Positions 1 to 7,892 of a stretch of 42,209 bases of DNA are shown one piece after another (positions within the stretch are counted from its first letter, which is position 1; each line of letters opens with the position of its first letter). The DNA comes from Actinomycetota bacterium. GTDB lineage: Bacteria > Actinomycetota > Acidimicrobiia > Acidimicrobiales > Ilumatobacteraceae. Both the position numbers and the translations under genes were made by a program. The notes below the pieces were generated by a model, which saw only the letters and a program-made list of their open reading frames with translations, did no database searches and was not told the DNA's origin. The DNA lies in assembly GCA_009919275.1 (NCBI GenBank), contig RGCG01000011.1, forward strand, positions 1-42,209, in the 5' to 3' direction.

Positions 1-1506
1 GACCCCACCGAAGGCGCACTCGTTGTCCTTGCCGAAAAACTCGGCGTCAACCTTGCGCAGGTGCGCAGCGAATACCCGCGTGTCGCCGAGGTGCCCTTCG
101 ACTCGGCCACCAAATACATGGCCACCGTCCATCGGTTCCCCATTCCCTCCGGGTCCGATCTCGTCCGCATTTACGTGAAGGGCGCGCCCGACGTGGTGAT
201 GTCTCGCTGCAGCCAAGTGCTCCTCCCCCACGACACCGCATCGATGAGCACCAGCCGCACCGGTCTCGATGGTCACTACGACGCCATGGCCGCCGATGGC
301 CTGCGGGTGCTCGCTCTCGCTGTGCGTCAACTCCCCAACGCCGAATGGCAAGAGTTCGTCGACGGTGGTGGAAAGGTCGAAGACCTTCTCACCGATCTCA
401 CGCTCCTCACCCTCGTCGGCATCGTCGACCCACCCCGCCCCGAGGCGAAGCTCGCCATCGAAGAAGCCCACAGCGCCGGCATTGCCGTGAAGATGATTAC
501 CGGCGACCATGCCGTCACCGCGGCGAGCATCGGCAAGCAGCTCGGCATCGGAGGCCGCGCAGTCACCGGCGCCGACATCGAGAAGATGACCGACGACGAG
601 CTACGCAACCAAATCGATGACATCGGCGTGTTTGCGCGCGTCGCACCCGAGCACAAAATGCGCCTCGTCGGCCTCCTCCAGTCGAAAAAGCGCGTCGTTG
701 CCATGACGGGTGATGGCGTGAACGACGCACCCGCGCTGAAGAAGTCGGACATGGGCGTCGCGATGGGCATCACCGGCACCGAGGTGTCGAAGGAAGCGGC
801 GACCATGGTGCTCACCGACGACAACTTCGCCACCATCGTCGGTGCCGTTCGCCAGGGACGTGCGATCTATCACAACATCGTTTCGTTCGTCCGCTTCCAG
901 CTGTCAACGGCGATCGGCTTTTCCGCACTGTTCCTCATCGCGTCGATCTTCGGCATCGCCGACGGCAAGCCGTTCGCAGCCATCGCAATTCTCTGGGTCA
1001 ACATCATCATGGACGGCCCGCCGGCGATGGCTCTCGCATTCGACAAGCCCACCGCCAACGTCATGCAGCAGCCACCGCGACCGATGAGCGAACCGATACT
1101 CACCAAGCGTCGCTGGTCGGCCGTCATCACCTCGGCCGTCGTGATGGCAGTCGGCACACTGCTCGTTCTGCAGCTCGCCCCGGGCGAGGTCAGCTACGAC
1201 AAGGCATCCGTCGCCGGAACCATGGCGTTTTGCACGTTCGTGTTCTTCCAGTTCTTCAACATTCTGAATGCACGCAACGAAACCCACAGCGTCTTCAACC
1301 GCCGCACCATCTCCAACTGGAGACTGTGGGCGGCCCTCGGCATGTCGGGCTTCTTCCAGGTGCTCCTCACCGTTGTCGGCCCGCTGCAAGACCTCTTCAA
1401 CGTCACGTCGATCTCGTTCGGACAGTGGCTCATCTGTGCCGCCGTCGCAAGCAGCGTGGTGTTCGTCGAAGAGCTCCGCAAGCTGGTCGTCCGCAGCGAG
1501 CACTGA
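1..1506 (+). CDS. P2-type cation-transporting ATPase, C-terminal part (partial at window start)
   Basis: The reading frame is open from the first base and gives 501 residues, the C-terminal half of a P-type ATPase that pumps cations (Ca2+ type most likely) across the membrane. The first residues are DPTEGAL, the N-domain motif of P2 ATPases. KGAPD follows near residue 60, then the P-domain hinge MTGDGVNDAPALKKSDMG near residue 235. The C-terminal third has hydrophobic segments including NIIMDGPPAMAL, which corresponds to the M6 region, and a terminal hydrophobic pair. The phosphorylation DKTGT loop and the TGES actuator lie outside the window. Ion specificity cannot be settled without the N-terminal half. 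The gene is followed by two small codirectional genes. Confidence 0.93.
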   Translation, partial: DPTEGALVVLAEKLGVNLAQVRSEYPRVAEVPFDSATKYMATVHRFPIPSGSDLVRIYVKGAPDVVMSRCSQVLLPHDTASMSTSRTGLDGHYDAMAADGLRVLALAVRQLPNAEWQEFVDGGGKVEDLLTDLTLLTLVGIVDPPRPEAKLAIEEAHSAGIAVKMITGDHAVTAASIGKQLGIGGRAVTGADIEKMTDDELRNQIDDIGVFARVAPEHKMRLVGLLQSKKRVVAMTGDGVNDAPALKKSDMGVAMGITGTEVSKEAATMVLTDDNFATIVGAVRQGRAIYHNIVSFVRFQLSTAIGFSALFLIASIFGIADGKPFAAIAILWVNIIMDGPPAMALAFDKPTANVMQQPPRPMSEPILTKRRWSAVITSAVVMAVGTLLVLQLAPGEVSYDKASVAGTMAFCTFVFFQFFNILNARNETHSVFNRRTISNWRLWAALGMSGFFQVLLTVVGPLQDLFNVTSISFGQWLICAAVASSVVFVEELRKLVVRSEH

Positions 1507-1536
1507 GCCGTTACACCCCCGTTGCAACATGGGGGC

Positions 1537-1932
1537 ATGAACGGCCTTCAGTCACTCGCCCTCAACACCTTCGTGGCCCTCGCGGCACTCGCCATCGGTG
1601 CCTCGACCGAGGTACGCGCCATCGTTCGCACGCGGGTACGTCTCGCTCTGGCCTGCGCGAACGATGGACTCGACGAACGCGTTGCGTTCGAGCTGGCGAA
1701 CGTCGATCGCCCCGGCATCGAACGGCGTCTGGTGCGCGCCGCCGCGACCGGTGCGTTGGCTCTCACCATGACGTTCATCCCAACCAGGCTGCTCGCTGTC
1801 GAACTCGGCCGGCAACTGGGCTGGGCGCTCGACACCCGCCTCGCCTTCGCGGCGCTCTTCAACCTCACCGGCCCCCTTGCCTGGTCGGCGTGGCAAGTTC
1901 GGCGTTCGACCTCTCGCTCTGCAACGATATGA
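1537..1932 (+). CDS. Small hypothetical membrane protein
   Basis: This 131-residue protein is not recognised. It has a hydrophobic N-terminal stretch (about residues 8-22), a second one near residues 70-85 and a third near 105-122, separated by an Arg-rich stretch, so it is probably an integral membrane protein. Codon use (mostly G or C in third positions) matches its neighbours, which supports it as real. ATG 1537 was chosen over TTG 1522 because a run of G lies directly before the ATG. The stop is 4 bases before the Nudix start, so the two are probably cotranscribed. A link to the upstream ATPase is only positional. Confidence 0.55.
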   Translation: MNGLQSLALNTFVALAALAIGASTEVRAIVRTRVRLALACANDGLDERVAFELANVDRPGIERRLVRAAATGALALTMTFIPTRLLAVELGRQLGWALDTRLAFAALFNLTGPLAWSAWQVRRSTSRSATI

Positions 1933-1936
1933 CCCG

Positions 1937-2368
1937 ATGGCCGACAAGATCATTCGAGCAGCGGGTGGCGTTGTGTGGCGTTGGACGGCAAATGGGTCCG
2001 CCGAGCTGCTCTTGGTTCACCGCCCGGGCGAGGGTTACGACGACTGGACCTTTCCGAAGGGCAAGCGCGACGACTCCGACTCGAGTGAAGAGGAATGCGC
2101 GATGCGTGAGGTGTTCGAGGAAACGGGGCTCCACTGCCGCCTTGGTCACGAGATCGCGCGCGTGTCGTACATCGATCGCAAAGGACGCCCGAAGCGCGTT
2201 CGCTACTGGACAATGACGGTGGCGAGCGGCACCCACTCCCCCAACAACGAGGTGGATGTGGTCGAGTGGTTGTCGATCGACAAGACGCGCAAGCGCCTCA
2301 CCTACCCGCGTGACCTTCTGATCGTCGACTGCTTCGAGCAATACCTGAAATCAGGTCTCACCGAGTAG
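1937..2368 (+). CDS. Nudix hydrolase with atypical Nudix box
   Basis: The 143-residue protein resembles the MutT/MutT1-type Nudix hydrolases that cleave nucleoside diphosphate-X compounds, often oxidised nucleotides or diadenosine polyphosphates. It starts with the family-typical AAGGVVWRW strand, then FPKGK and the helix REVFEETGL, which holds the metal-binding glutamates. The loop between them is unusual: the usual GE pair of the box (GX5EX7REUXEEXGU) is replaced by DSDSS and one extra residue is present. REVxEE is intact, so catalysis is still plausible. The stop codon directly abuts the stop codon of sufC on the other strand, with no base between them. Substrate is unknown. Confidence 0.85.
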   Translation: MADKIIRAAGGVVWRWTANGSAELLLVHRPGEGYDDWTFPKGKRDDSDSSEEECAMREVFEETGLHCRLGHEIARVSYIDRKGRPKRVRYWTMTVASGTHSPNNEVDVVEWLSIDKTRKRLTYPRDLLIVDCFEQYLKSGLTE

Positions 2369-3094
2369 TCACTGAAAAGCGGCGTAGCCCGATTTTTCGA
2401 GTTCGTCAGCAAGTTCAGGGCCACCCGACTTCACGATCTTGCCGGCGGCGAGAATGTGGACGAAGTCTGGCTTGAGTTCCTCGAGCAGGCGCGCGTAGTG
2501 CGTAATCACCAACACGCCAAGGTTGTCCTCGGTGGTGGCAGCTTCGACACGGCGCGCACAGTCACGAAGGGCGTCGATGTCGAGGCCCGAGTCGAGTTCG
2601 TCGAGAATCGCGAACTTCGGCTTGAGAAGCGACAATTGGAGGGTCTCGTTGCGCTTCTTCTCACCACCCGACAGGTCGACGTTCAACGAGCGCGCGACGA
2701 GGTCGGTACTGAAGTTGATGCGACCCGCCTCTTTCGCAATGAGCGCGTCGAGTTCCTTGGTGTCACGCCCACGGGTGGCGAAGGCCTCGCGCATGACTTC
2801 GTCGATGTGGACACCGGGCACTTCGGTTGGGTACTGCATCACCAGGTGCAGCCCGGCGAGGGCGCGCTCCCATGCGGGCTTGCCCAGAAGTTCTTCTCCG
2901 TCGATGGTGACCGAACCCGAGATGACGTCGTAACCGGGCTTGCCCATGATGACGCCCGACATCGTCGACTTGCCGGCACCGTTCGGACCCATGATCGCGT
3001 GAACTTCACCCGACTTCAGGGTGAGGTCGATGCCGTTGAGAATCTGCTTACCGGGGATGCCGGCCTGCAGGTTGGAGATTGTGAGGGTGCTCAT
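2369..3094 (-). CDS. sufC: Fe-S cluster assembly ATPase SufC
   Basis: SufC is the cytosolic ABC-type ATPase that drives the SufBCD scaffold during iron-sulfur cluster assembly. The 241-residue length is normal. Visible motifs are Walker A GPNGAGKST (about residues 37-45), the signature LSGGEKKR (about 143-150), and Walker B ILDELDSGLD with the D-loop typical of SufC rather than of importers. The start overlaps the upstream Rieske gene stop in an ATGA. It is the last gene of the - strand SUF operon in this window. The usual next genes (sufS, sufU, sufT) do not follow; the convergent Nudix gene ends at the adjacent base. Confidence 0.97.
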   Translation of the reverse strand: MSTLTISNLQAGIPGKQILNGIDLTLKSGEVHAIMGPNGAGKSTMSGVIMGKPGYDVISGSVTIDGEELLGKPAWERALAGLHLVMQYPTEVPGVHIDEVMREAFATRGRDTKELDALIAKEAGRINFSTDLVARSLNVDLSGGEKKRNETLQLSLLKPKFAILDELDSGLDIDALRDCARRVEAATTEDNLGVLVITHYARLLEELKPDFVHILAAGKIVKSGGPELADELEKSGYAAFQ

Positions 3095-3408
3095 TTGCTT
3101 CCGTTCTCGATGAAGACGTCGTCACCCTTCACGGTGACGGTATAGACGGCGACGGGCTGCGTTGCAGGCAACGTGTTGGGACAGCCATTCTCGAGGTTGA
3201 AGGCACTGCCGTGCTTCATGCACTCGAGTTCCTTTGTGGCGGTGTGCACTTCGCCTTCGGACAGCGACACGTTGCCGTGACTACAGGTGTCGTTGATCGC
3301 GTAGAAGTCGTCACCGATGCGAACGACCGCGACGTTGGTTCCATTGACCGCGACCTTGGTTGCGGTACCGGAGGCGAAGTCGTCAAGAGTTCCAATCTTG
3401 GTGCTCAC
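3091..3408 (-). CDS. Rieske-type [2Fe-2S] ferredoxin in SUF operon
   Basis: This 105-residue protein is a single Rieske domain. Cluster ligands are Cys42-x-His44 (CSHG) and Cys63-x2-His66 (CMKHG). It resembles non-heme dioxygenase-type ferredoxins and the Rieske subunit found inside actinobacterial suf operons. Likely role: electron carrier, or a cluster carrier linked to Fe-S assembly; the latter is inferred from context. Start GTG 3408 overlaps the sufD stop (GTGA), and its stop overlaps the sufC start (ATGA), so translation is coupled on both sides. Upstream in-frame sequence is antisense-free sufD coding in another frame and does not look like part of this protein. Confidence 0.92.
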   Translation of the reverse strand: MSTKIGTLDDFASGTATKVAVNGTNVAVVRIGDDFYAINDTCSHGNVSLSEGEVHTATKELECMKHGSAFNLENGCPNTLPATQPVAVYTVTVKGDDVFIENGSK

Positions 3409-4508
3409 AGCGCTGCTCCCAACTTGGCGGCAACCTTGTCGCGCAGGCCGGCGACGACGGGAAGGTTCGGCAGTCGTTCGATGACTTCGTTGAAGAAGCC
3501 CAGAACGACGAGACGCTCGGCGATTTCCGGGCGGATGCCGCGCGACTCGAGATAGAACCGCTGCTCGTCGTCGATCGGTCCGACGGTGCTGGCGTGGCTG
3601 CACTTCACGTCGTTCGTTTCGATCTCGAGGTTCGGCACGCTCTCGGCCCATGCACCTTCGGAGAGGGTGAGGTTGCGGTTCGTCTGGTACGCCTGCGAGC
3701 CGTGCGCGTCCTTTTCGATGCGAATGAGACCGGTATAGACACTCTTCGACGTACCTGCGACAGCACCCTTGAAAAGCATGTCGCTCGACGTGCGTGGGGC
3801 CACGTGGGTTTGCAGCGTTCGAAAGTCGTGCATCTGGTTGTTGTCGGCGAAGTAGAGGGCAACCTGTTGGGTGCTGGCGCCGGTGCCAACCAGGCGAGCC
3901 TCGGTGCGCACGCGGGCGTAGTCGCCGCCAAGAGCCACGGTGTAGATCCGCGTGGTGGAGTCGCGCTCGCCCAGCGATTGCTGGTGCGAAATCTTCCACG
4001 TGCGGTCACCCAGCTCGTTGATCGCGAGGTAGGTGATGCGTGCTGCCTGTGCGGCAATCATCTCGACAACTGGAAGCACGAGAGAGTCGAGGCTGTCGGC
4101 GCCGACAAAACGTTCGATGACCGTGACCTCGCTGTTCTCGCCCGCATCGATGACGAGACGCGGAGTGGCGAGAATGCCCGCTGCGGCAACTGTGCGAGTG
4201 ATCACGATCGGTTCGGCGACGGCGGCACCGCGTGGCACGCGTACAACCGTGATGTCTGCCGAGTCACCGGTCGATTGAATGGCGCTGATTTCGGCAAAGG
4301 CATCGACCGCGATGGGCATCGCCTTGCCGCAGTCGGCAAATGACCCCGACGCCACCACGGCTGCGGCAGCACCCGACGCTTCGATGGTGGTGCCGACGCG
4401 ACCCGCGGCGTACTTGGCAAGATCAAGTTCACCGATGCGGCTGTAACGCCAGATCTCTTCGTCGGCGGTCGGCAGCGCGACGTCGCGGAACGTGGTGGGG
4501 GTGGTCAT
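3405..4508 (-). CDS. sufD: Fe-S cluster assembly protein SufD
   Basis: SufD is the beta-helix partner of SufB in the SufBC2D scaffold that builds Fe-S clusters in the cytosol. The 367-residue length suits actinobacterial SufD. The C-terminal part holds the family-typical stretch NDVKCSHASTVGPID followed by LESRGI, which corresponds to the conserved H-(A)-x-T-x-G helix region shared with SufB. The N-terminal half is variable, as usual. The ATG is preceded by AAGGATC about 8 bases upstream. It lies 27 bases after the Cys-rich gene and overlaps the Rieske gene by 4 bases. Confidence 0.95.
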   Translation of the reverse strand: MTTPTTFRDVALPTADEEIWRYSRIGELDLAKYAAGRVGTTIEASGAAAAVVASGSFADCGKAMPIAVDAFAEISAIQSTGDSADITVVRVPRGAAVAEPIVITRTVAAAGILATPRLVIDAGENSEVTVIERFVGADSLDSLVLPVVEMIAAQAARITYLAINELGDRTWKISHQQSLGERDSTTRIYTVALGGDYARVRTEARLVGTGASTQQVALYFADNNQMHDFRTLQTHVAPRTSSDMLFKGAVAGTSKSVYTGLIRIEKDAHGSQAYQTNRNLTLSEGAWAESVPNLEIETNDVKCSHASTVGPIDDEQRFYLESRGIRPEIAERLVVLGFFNEVIERLPNLPVVAGLRDKVAAKLGAAL

Positions 4509-4535
4509 GTTGGGGGATCCTTGTGGTGTGGTGCG

Positions 4536-4871
4536 TTACTTCTTGCGGCGGAACTTCCACCAACGGCGTTTCTTTTCGTTCGCCAGTTCTTCCATGAGGT
4601 TGAACCCGGCCGCATTCACGATGTCTTCGGCTGCATCGAGAACTGCGGCAGCCGAACCGTCGTCGAGACCGGGCGGTTCCTCGGGGGTGCGCGGAGCGAG
4701 AGCGCTGCCTTTGACCCACGCGGCATCTGCAAGTCGGCGTTCGTACTTGGGACACGCATCGGGGCAGCGCCACGGCGCGTCGGGCGCAAGATCGAGTGTG
4801 CACTTGCGAACCGCATCACCGTTTGCGTAGGTGCGCGTTTCGTAGTGCTTGCACTCGGCCTTCATCGGCAT
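4536..4871 (-). CDS. Small Cys-rich protein encoded between sufB and sufD
   Basis: I do not recognise this 111-residue protein. Its N-terminal 41 residues hold four cysteines at 7, 24, 36 and 40 (C-x16-C-x11-C-x3-C) plus His9, a pattern that could bind zinc or an Fe-S cluster. A low-complexity Pro/Glu linker follows, then a helix with LMEELANEKK, and the tail is strongly basic (KKRRWWKFRRKK). The start ATG 4871 overlaps the sufB stop in TGATG, so it is translationally coupled to sufB and clearly part of the SUF operon. ATG 4865 is an alternative start two codons later. A role as an accessory factor or regulator in cluster assembly is inference from position only. Confidence 0.72.
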   Translation of the reverse strand: MPMKAECKHYETRTYANGDAVRKCTLDLAPDAPWRCPDACPKYERRLADAAWVKGSALAPRTPEEPPGLDDGSAAAVLDAAEDIVNAAGFNLMEELANEKKRRWWKFRRKK

Positions 4872-6207
4872 CAGCCGACCGAACCTTCCATCTGCAGCTC
4901 GATGAGGCGGCTCCATTCGACCGCGTACTCCATCGGCAACGTGCGCGTAACGGGCTCGATGAACCCGTTGACGACCATCGACATGGCTTGTTCCTGCGAG
5001 AGACCGCGGCTCTGAAGGTAGAACAACTGCTCGTCGGCGATTTTCGACACGGTTGCTTCGTGGCCGATCTGTGCGTCACGCTCGCCCACTTCCATGTAGG
5101 GAAGTGTGCGCGACTCACTGGTTTCGTCGAGAATGAGCGCGTCGCATTGCACATGGCTCTTGCAGCCGTAGGCGCCTTCGTCGACTCGGACAAGCCCGCG
5201 GTACGTGGTGATGCCGCCGTCTTTCGAAATCGACTTCGAGACGATCTTCGAAGAGGTCTCGGGTGCAGCGTGCACCATCTTCGCGCCGGCGTCTTGGTGC
5301 TGGCCCGCACCGGCGTAAGCAACCGACAGCACTTCGCCCGTAGCTTTCGGACCCACGAGGTAGACGCTGGGGTACTTCATCGTCAGCTTCGGAGGTTGTA
5401 CACGTTCGGCGACCAGTTTTGAATGGTCGTGTAGGTGACACGGGCACTGGGCTTCACCACGATTTCCACCACGGCCGAGTGCAGTGAGTCGCTGGTGTAC
5501 ACCGGCGCCGAGCAACCCTCGATGTAGTGCACCTTCGAGCCCTCGTCGGCGATGATGAGCGTGCGCTCGAACTGACCGGCGTTTTCCGAGTTGATGCGGA
5601 AGTAGGCCTGCAGGGGCATGTCGCATTCGACGCCCGGCGGCACGTAGATGAAAGAACCGCCCGACCAAACCGACGAGTTCAACGCGGAGAACTTGTTGTC
5701 ACCGGGCGGAATGACGGTGCCGAAGTACTGCTTGACAAGGTCGGGGTACTCGCGCAACGCGGTGTCCATGTCGCAAAAGAGAATCCCCTGCGCCTCGAGG
5801 TCTTCGCGGTTGCGGTGGAAGACGACTTCGGATTCGTACTGCGCGGTGACACCGGCGAGGTACTTGCGCTCGGCTTCGGGAATACCCAGCTTCTCGTAGG
5901 TTGCCTTCATCTGCTCGGGCAGGTCGTCCCATTCGTCGACCTGTTCGGTTGCCGGGCGCAGGTAGTAGTAGATGTCCTGGAAGTCGATGTCGGGCATGTT
6001 GTCGGCGAACCACTTGGCCATCGGCTTGCGGTCGAACATCTTGAGAGAGCGCAGTCGGAACTGGCGCATCCACTCGGGCTCGCCTTTCCACCACGAGATC
6101 TGCTCGACCACGCCGTCGTTCAGGCCCTTTTCGGGCGCAAAGGCGTATTCGACGCTGTCGCTCCAACCCAGTTGGTACTTGCTCAGATCGAGATCGAAAG
6201 TGCTCAT
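4871..6207 (-). pseudogene. sufB: sufB, Fe-S scaffold SufB, interrupted by an internal deletion/frameshift
   Basis: SufB is the main scaffold protein of SUF cluster assembly. The N-terminal part (6207 down to about 5392) runs from [15 protein letters not shown] through [10 protein letters not shown] to [12 protein letters not shown] and then meets a TGA at 5385-5383. The C-terminal part continues in another frame from [13 protein letters not shown] (about 5389) to IELQMEGSVG at 4871. Family members have about 22 residues between YNL and KLTMKYP (a VTKR... to ...DGNIGS stretch); these are missing, so about 64 bases appear lost at 5389-5394 with a change of frame. All other parts are well conserved, including the intein-prone EGC site, which has no intein. 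Either the assembly dropped a segment or the gene is truly broken. An SD (GGAGAC) precedes ATG 6207. Confidence 0.88.
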
Positions 6208-6240
6208 CTGTGTCTCCGTGTCGGCAGGGTGGCTGCGGGG

Positions 6241-6272
6241 GGAATTACCACTACGGCCATAGTAACAATTCC
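6241..6272. promoter_or_regulatory. Imperfect palindrome between sufB and ychF, candidate SUF operator
   Basis: Arms GGAATTaccACTA (6241-6253) and TAGTaacAATTCC (6260-6272) match at 10 of 13 positions around a short centre. It is AT-rich against a high-GC background. On the - strand it contains TACTAT (6264-6259), a fair -10 for the SUF operon, about 50 bases before the sufB start. An operator for an Fe-S responsive repressor is a natural guess, but the sequence does not match a consensus that I can name, and no regulator gene is in the window. Confidence 0.4.
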
Positions 6273-6330
6273 GCTCACCCGTTCCACACCCCAAACCCAC
6301 TATTTCCAAGGGTTTCGGGCCCTTCATCGG

Positions 6331-6336
6331 TACCCT
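6331..6336 (+). promoter_or_regulatory. -10-like TACCCT upstream of ychF
   Basis: TACCCT fits TAnnnT and ends 9 bases before ATG 6346. No Shine-Dalgarno sequence lies between, so the transcript would be leaderless or have a leader of a few bases. Confidence 0.45.
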
Positions 6337-6345
6337 CGGGGACCC

Positions 6346-7443
6346 ATGGAACGCTTCGGCCTCGTCGGCCTTCCGAACGCTGGCAAGTCCTCTCTCTACA
6401 ACGCCCTCACGGGTGGCGGAGCACTTGCGGCGCCCTACGCGTTCGCCACGAAAGACCCGAACATCGGCGTGGCCAAAGTCCCCGATTCCCGTCTCGACCA
6501 ACTGGCCGCAATGTCGAAGTCGAAGAACGTTGTCCATGCGTCCGTGCAGGTGGTCGACATCGGCGGCCTGGTCGAAGGCGCCAGCAAGGGCGAGGGTCTT
6601 GGCAACAAGTTCCTCGCCAACATTCGTGAAGTCGATGCGATCGTGTTCGTGCTGCGCGCATTCGAAGACGACGACGTGCCCGGACCGTCCGACCCACTGG
6701 AACACCTGCGGGTGGTCGAATTGGAACTCGCACTCGCCGACCTCGAAACGGTCGAATCGCGATTGGGTCGCTCGCAAAAAGTAGCAAAGCTCGACAAGAA
6801 CGTCGCCGAAGAGGCAGCGGCGCTCGAAGCCGCGCACGCCGCGCTCAGCCAGGGACTCCCCCTGTATCGCGCGGGGCTCGGCACCGACGTACGCGCCGCG
6901 CTCGCGCCGCACTTCTTGCTCACCAACCGTCGCGTGCTCGCCGTGGTGAACGTGGGCGAAAACGAACTCGACCGGATTCCCGATGTCGAGGCACGCGTGC
7001 GCAACGAAATCGCCCCACCGGGTTCGAAAAGCGAGGGCGAAGTCGAGGTTCTCGGCATGAGCGTGCAACTCGAGGCCGAAGCCGCGCAACTCGATGAAGC
7101 CGACCGTGCCGACATGCTCGGCGCCCTCGGACTCGGCGAAGGTGCCCTTCCCCGCATGGTGCGTAGCGCGTACCACCTGCTCGGCCTGCGCACCTTCTTC
7201 ACGACCGGCGAAAAAGAATCACGCGCGTGGACTTTTCGCGCCGGAGCCAAGGCACCCGAATGTGCGGGGCGCATTCACTCCGACTTCCAGCGCGGATTCA
7301 TCCGTGCCGAAGTCATTCGCTGGGACGAGCTGTTGGAAATCGGCTCGTGGACAAAGGCAAAGGAACTGGGCAAGATCCGCCTCGAAGGCAAGGACTACGA
7401 GGGTGTCGACGGCGACGTGATGGAGTTCCGCTTCAACGTCTGA
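6346..7443 (+). CDS. ychF: Redox-regulated ATPase YchF (Obg family)
   Basis: YchF is a universally conserved P-loop NTPase of the Obg family that prefers ATP and binds ribosomes. The 365-residue length is normal. It opens with [18 protein letters not shown] (G1), has the switch II motif [18 protein letters not shown], a coiled-coil insertion near residues 125-200 and a C-terminal TGS domain ([31 protein letters not shown]). The NKxD-position sequence is NVGENE, in line with relaxed nucleotide choice in this family. It is divergent from sufB with a 138-bp gap. Confidence 0.97.
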   Translation: MERFGLVGLPNAGKSSLYNALTGGGALAAPYAFATKDPNIGVAKVPDSRLDQLAAMSKSKNVVHASVQVVDIGGLVEGASKGEGLGNKFLANIREVDAIVFVLRAFEDDDVPGPSDPLEHLRVVELELALADLETVESRLGRSQKVAKLDKNVAEEAAALEAAHAALSQGLPLYRAGLGTDVRAALAPHFLLTNRRVLAVVNVGENELDRIPDVEARVRNEIAPPGSKSEGEVEVLGMSVQLEAEAAQLDEADRADMLGALGLGEGALPRMVRSAYHLLGLRTFFTTGEKESRAWTFRAGAKAPECAGRIHSDFQRGFIRAEVIRWDELLEIGSWTKAKELGKIRLEGKDYEGVDGDVMEFRFNV

Positions 7444-7459
7444 TCACGCGACGACTGGT

Positions 7460-7465
7460 TAGCGT
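7460..7465 (+). promoter_or_regulatory. -10-like TAGCGT upstream of the DUF192 gene
   Basis: TAGCGT ends 10 bases before ATG 7476 in a gap that has no clear ribosome binding site. It would serve a very short-leader transcript for the DUF192-rsmI-HAD operon. Confidence 0.35.
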
Positions 7466-7475
7466 GAAGTCCGAC

Positions 7476-7892
7476 ATGTCTGCATTCGCGCGACCACCGC
7501 GGCGCAACCCGCCGCCGATGCTCGGAGCCTGGCTCATTCACGAGACGCGGGTTCTCGCCAGCGCCAACATTGCCGTGACACGACGCGAACGGCGGCGCGG
7601 GTTGAAGGATTTTGACGACGCCACGATTCCCCTCGTCATTCCGAAATGTCGCTGGGTTCACTCGTTCGGCATGCGCTTTCCCATCGATGTCGTTTACCTC
7701 GACGACAACGACACCATCGTCGCGATCCGACCGCTTCGGCGCAACCGAATCGCACGACCCGTCATGCGCGCGGCCCGCGTGGTCGAAACAACCCCGAATG
7801 CGTTTCGCCATTGGGGACTCGGACCGGGCGACGCCATTCGCATTCGTGATGCCGAGTTCCCCGCCGCGCCCGAATCGACGTCGCCAAAATGA
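7476..7892 (+). CDS. DUF192 family protein
   Basis: The 138-residue protein belongs to the DUF192 family of small beta-barrel proteins without a settled function. The typical features are visible: an N-terminal strand, an Arg-rich RRERRRGLKDF segment, CRWVHSFGMRFPIDVVYLDD in the middle, and a GLGPGDAIRI C-terminal strand. Unlike many members it has no signal peptide, so it is probably cytoplasmic. ATG 7476 was chosen because the sequence before it has no family similarity and a -10-like hexamer lies just upstream. Its stop overlaps the rsmI start by 4 bases. Confidence 0.82.
   Translation: MSAFARPPRRNPPPMLGAWLIHETRVLASANIAVTRRERRRGLKDFDDATIPLVIPKCRWVHSFGMRFPIDVVYLDDNDTIVAIRPLRRNRIARPVMRAARVVETTPNAFRHWGLGPGDAIRIRDAEFPAAPESTSPK

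Noticed and set aside
5383-5400. Programmed frameshift or intein in sufB
   Set aside because: About 22 conserved residues are missing at the junction, which a frameshift cannot restore. The usual intein site (EGC) is uninterrupted.
5527-6345. N-terminal extension of the ychF frame
   Set aside because: It is antisense to sufB, and YchF proteins start at [15 protein letters not shown].
6208-7176. N-terminal extension of the sufB frame upstream of 6207
   Set aside because: The extension is antisense to ychF; SufB homology starts at MSTFDLDL and an SD precedes that ATG.
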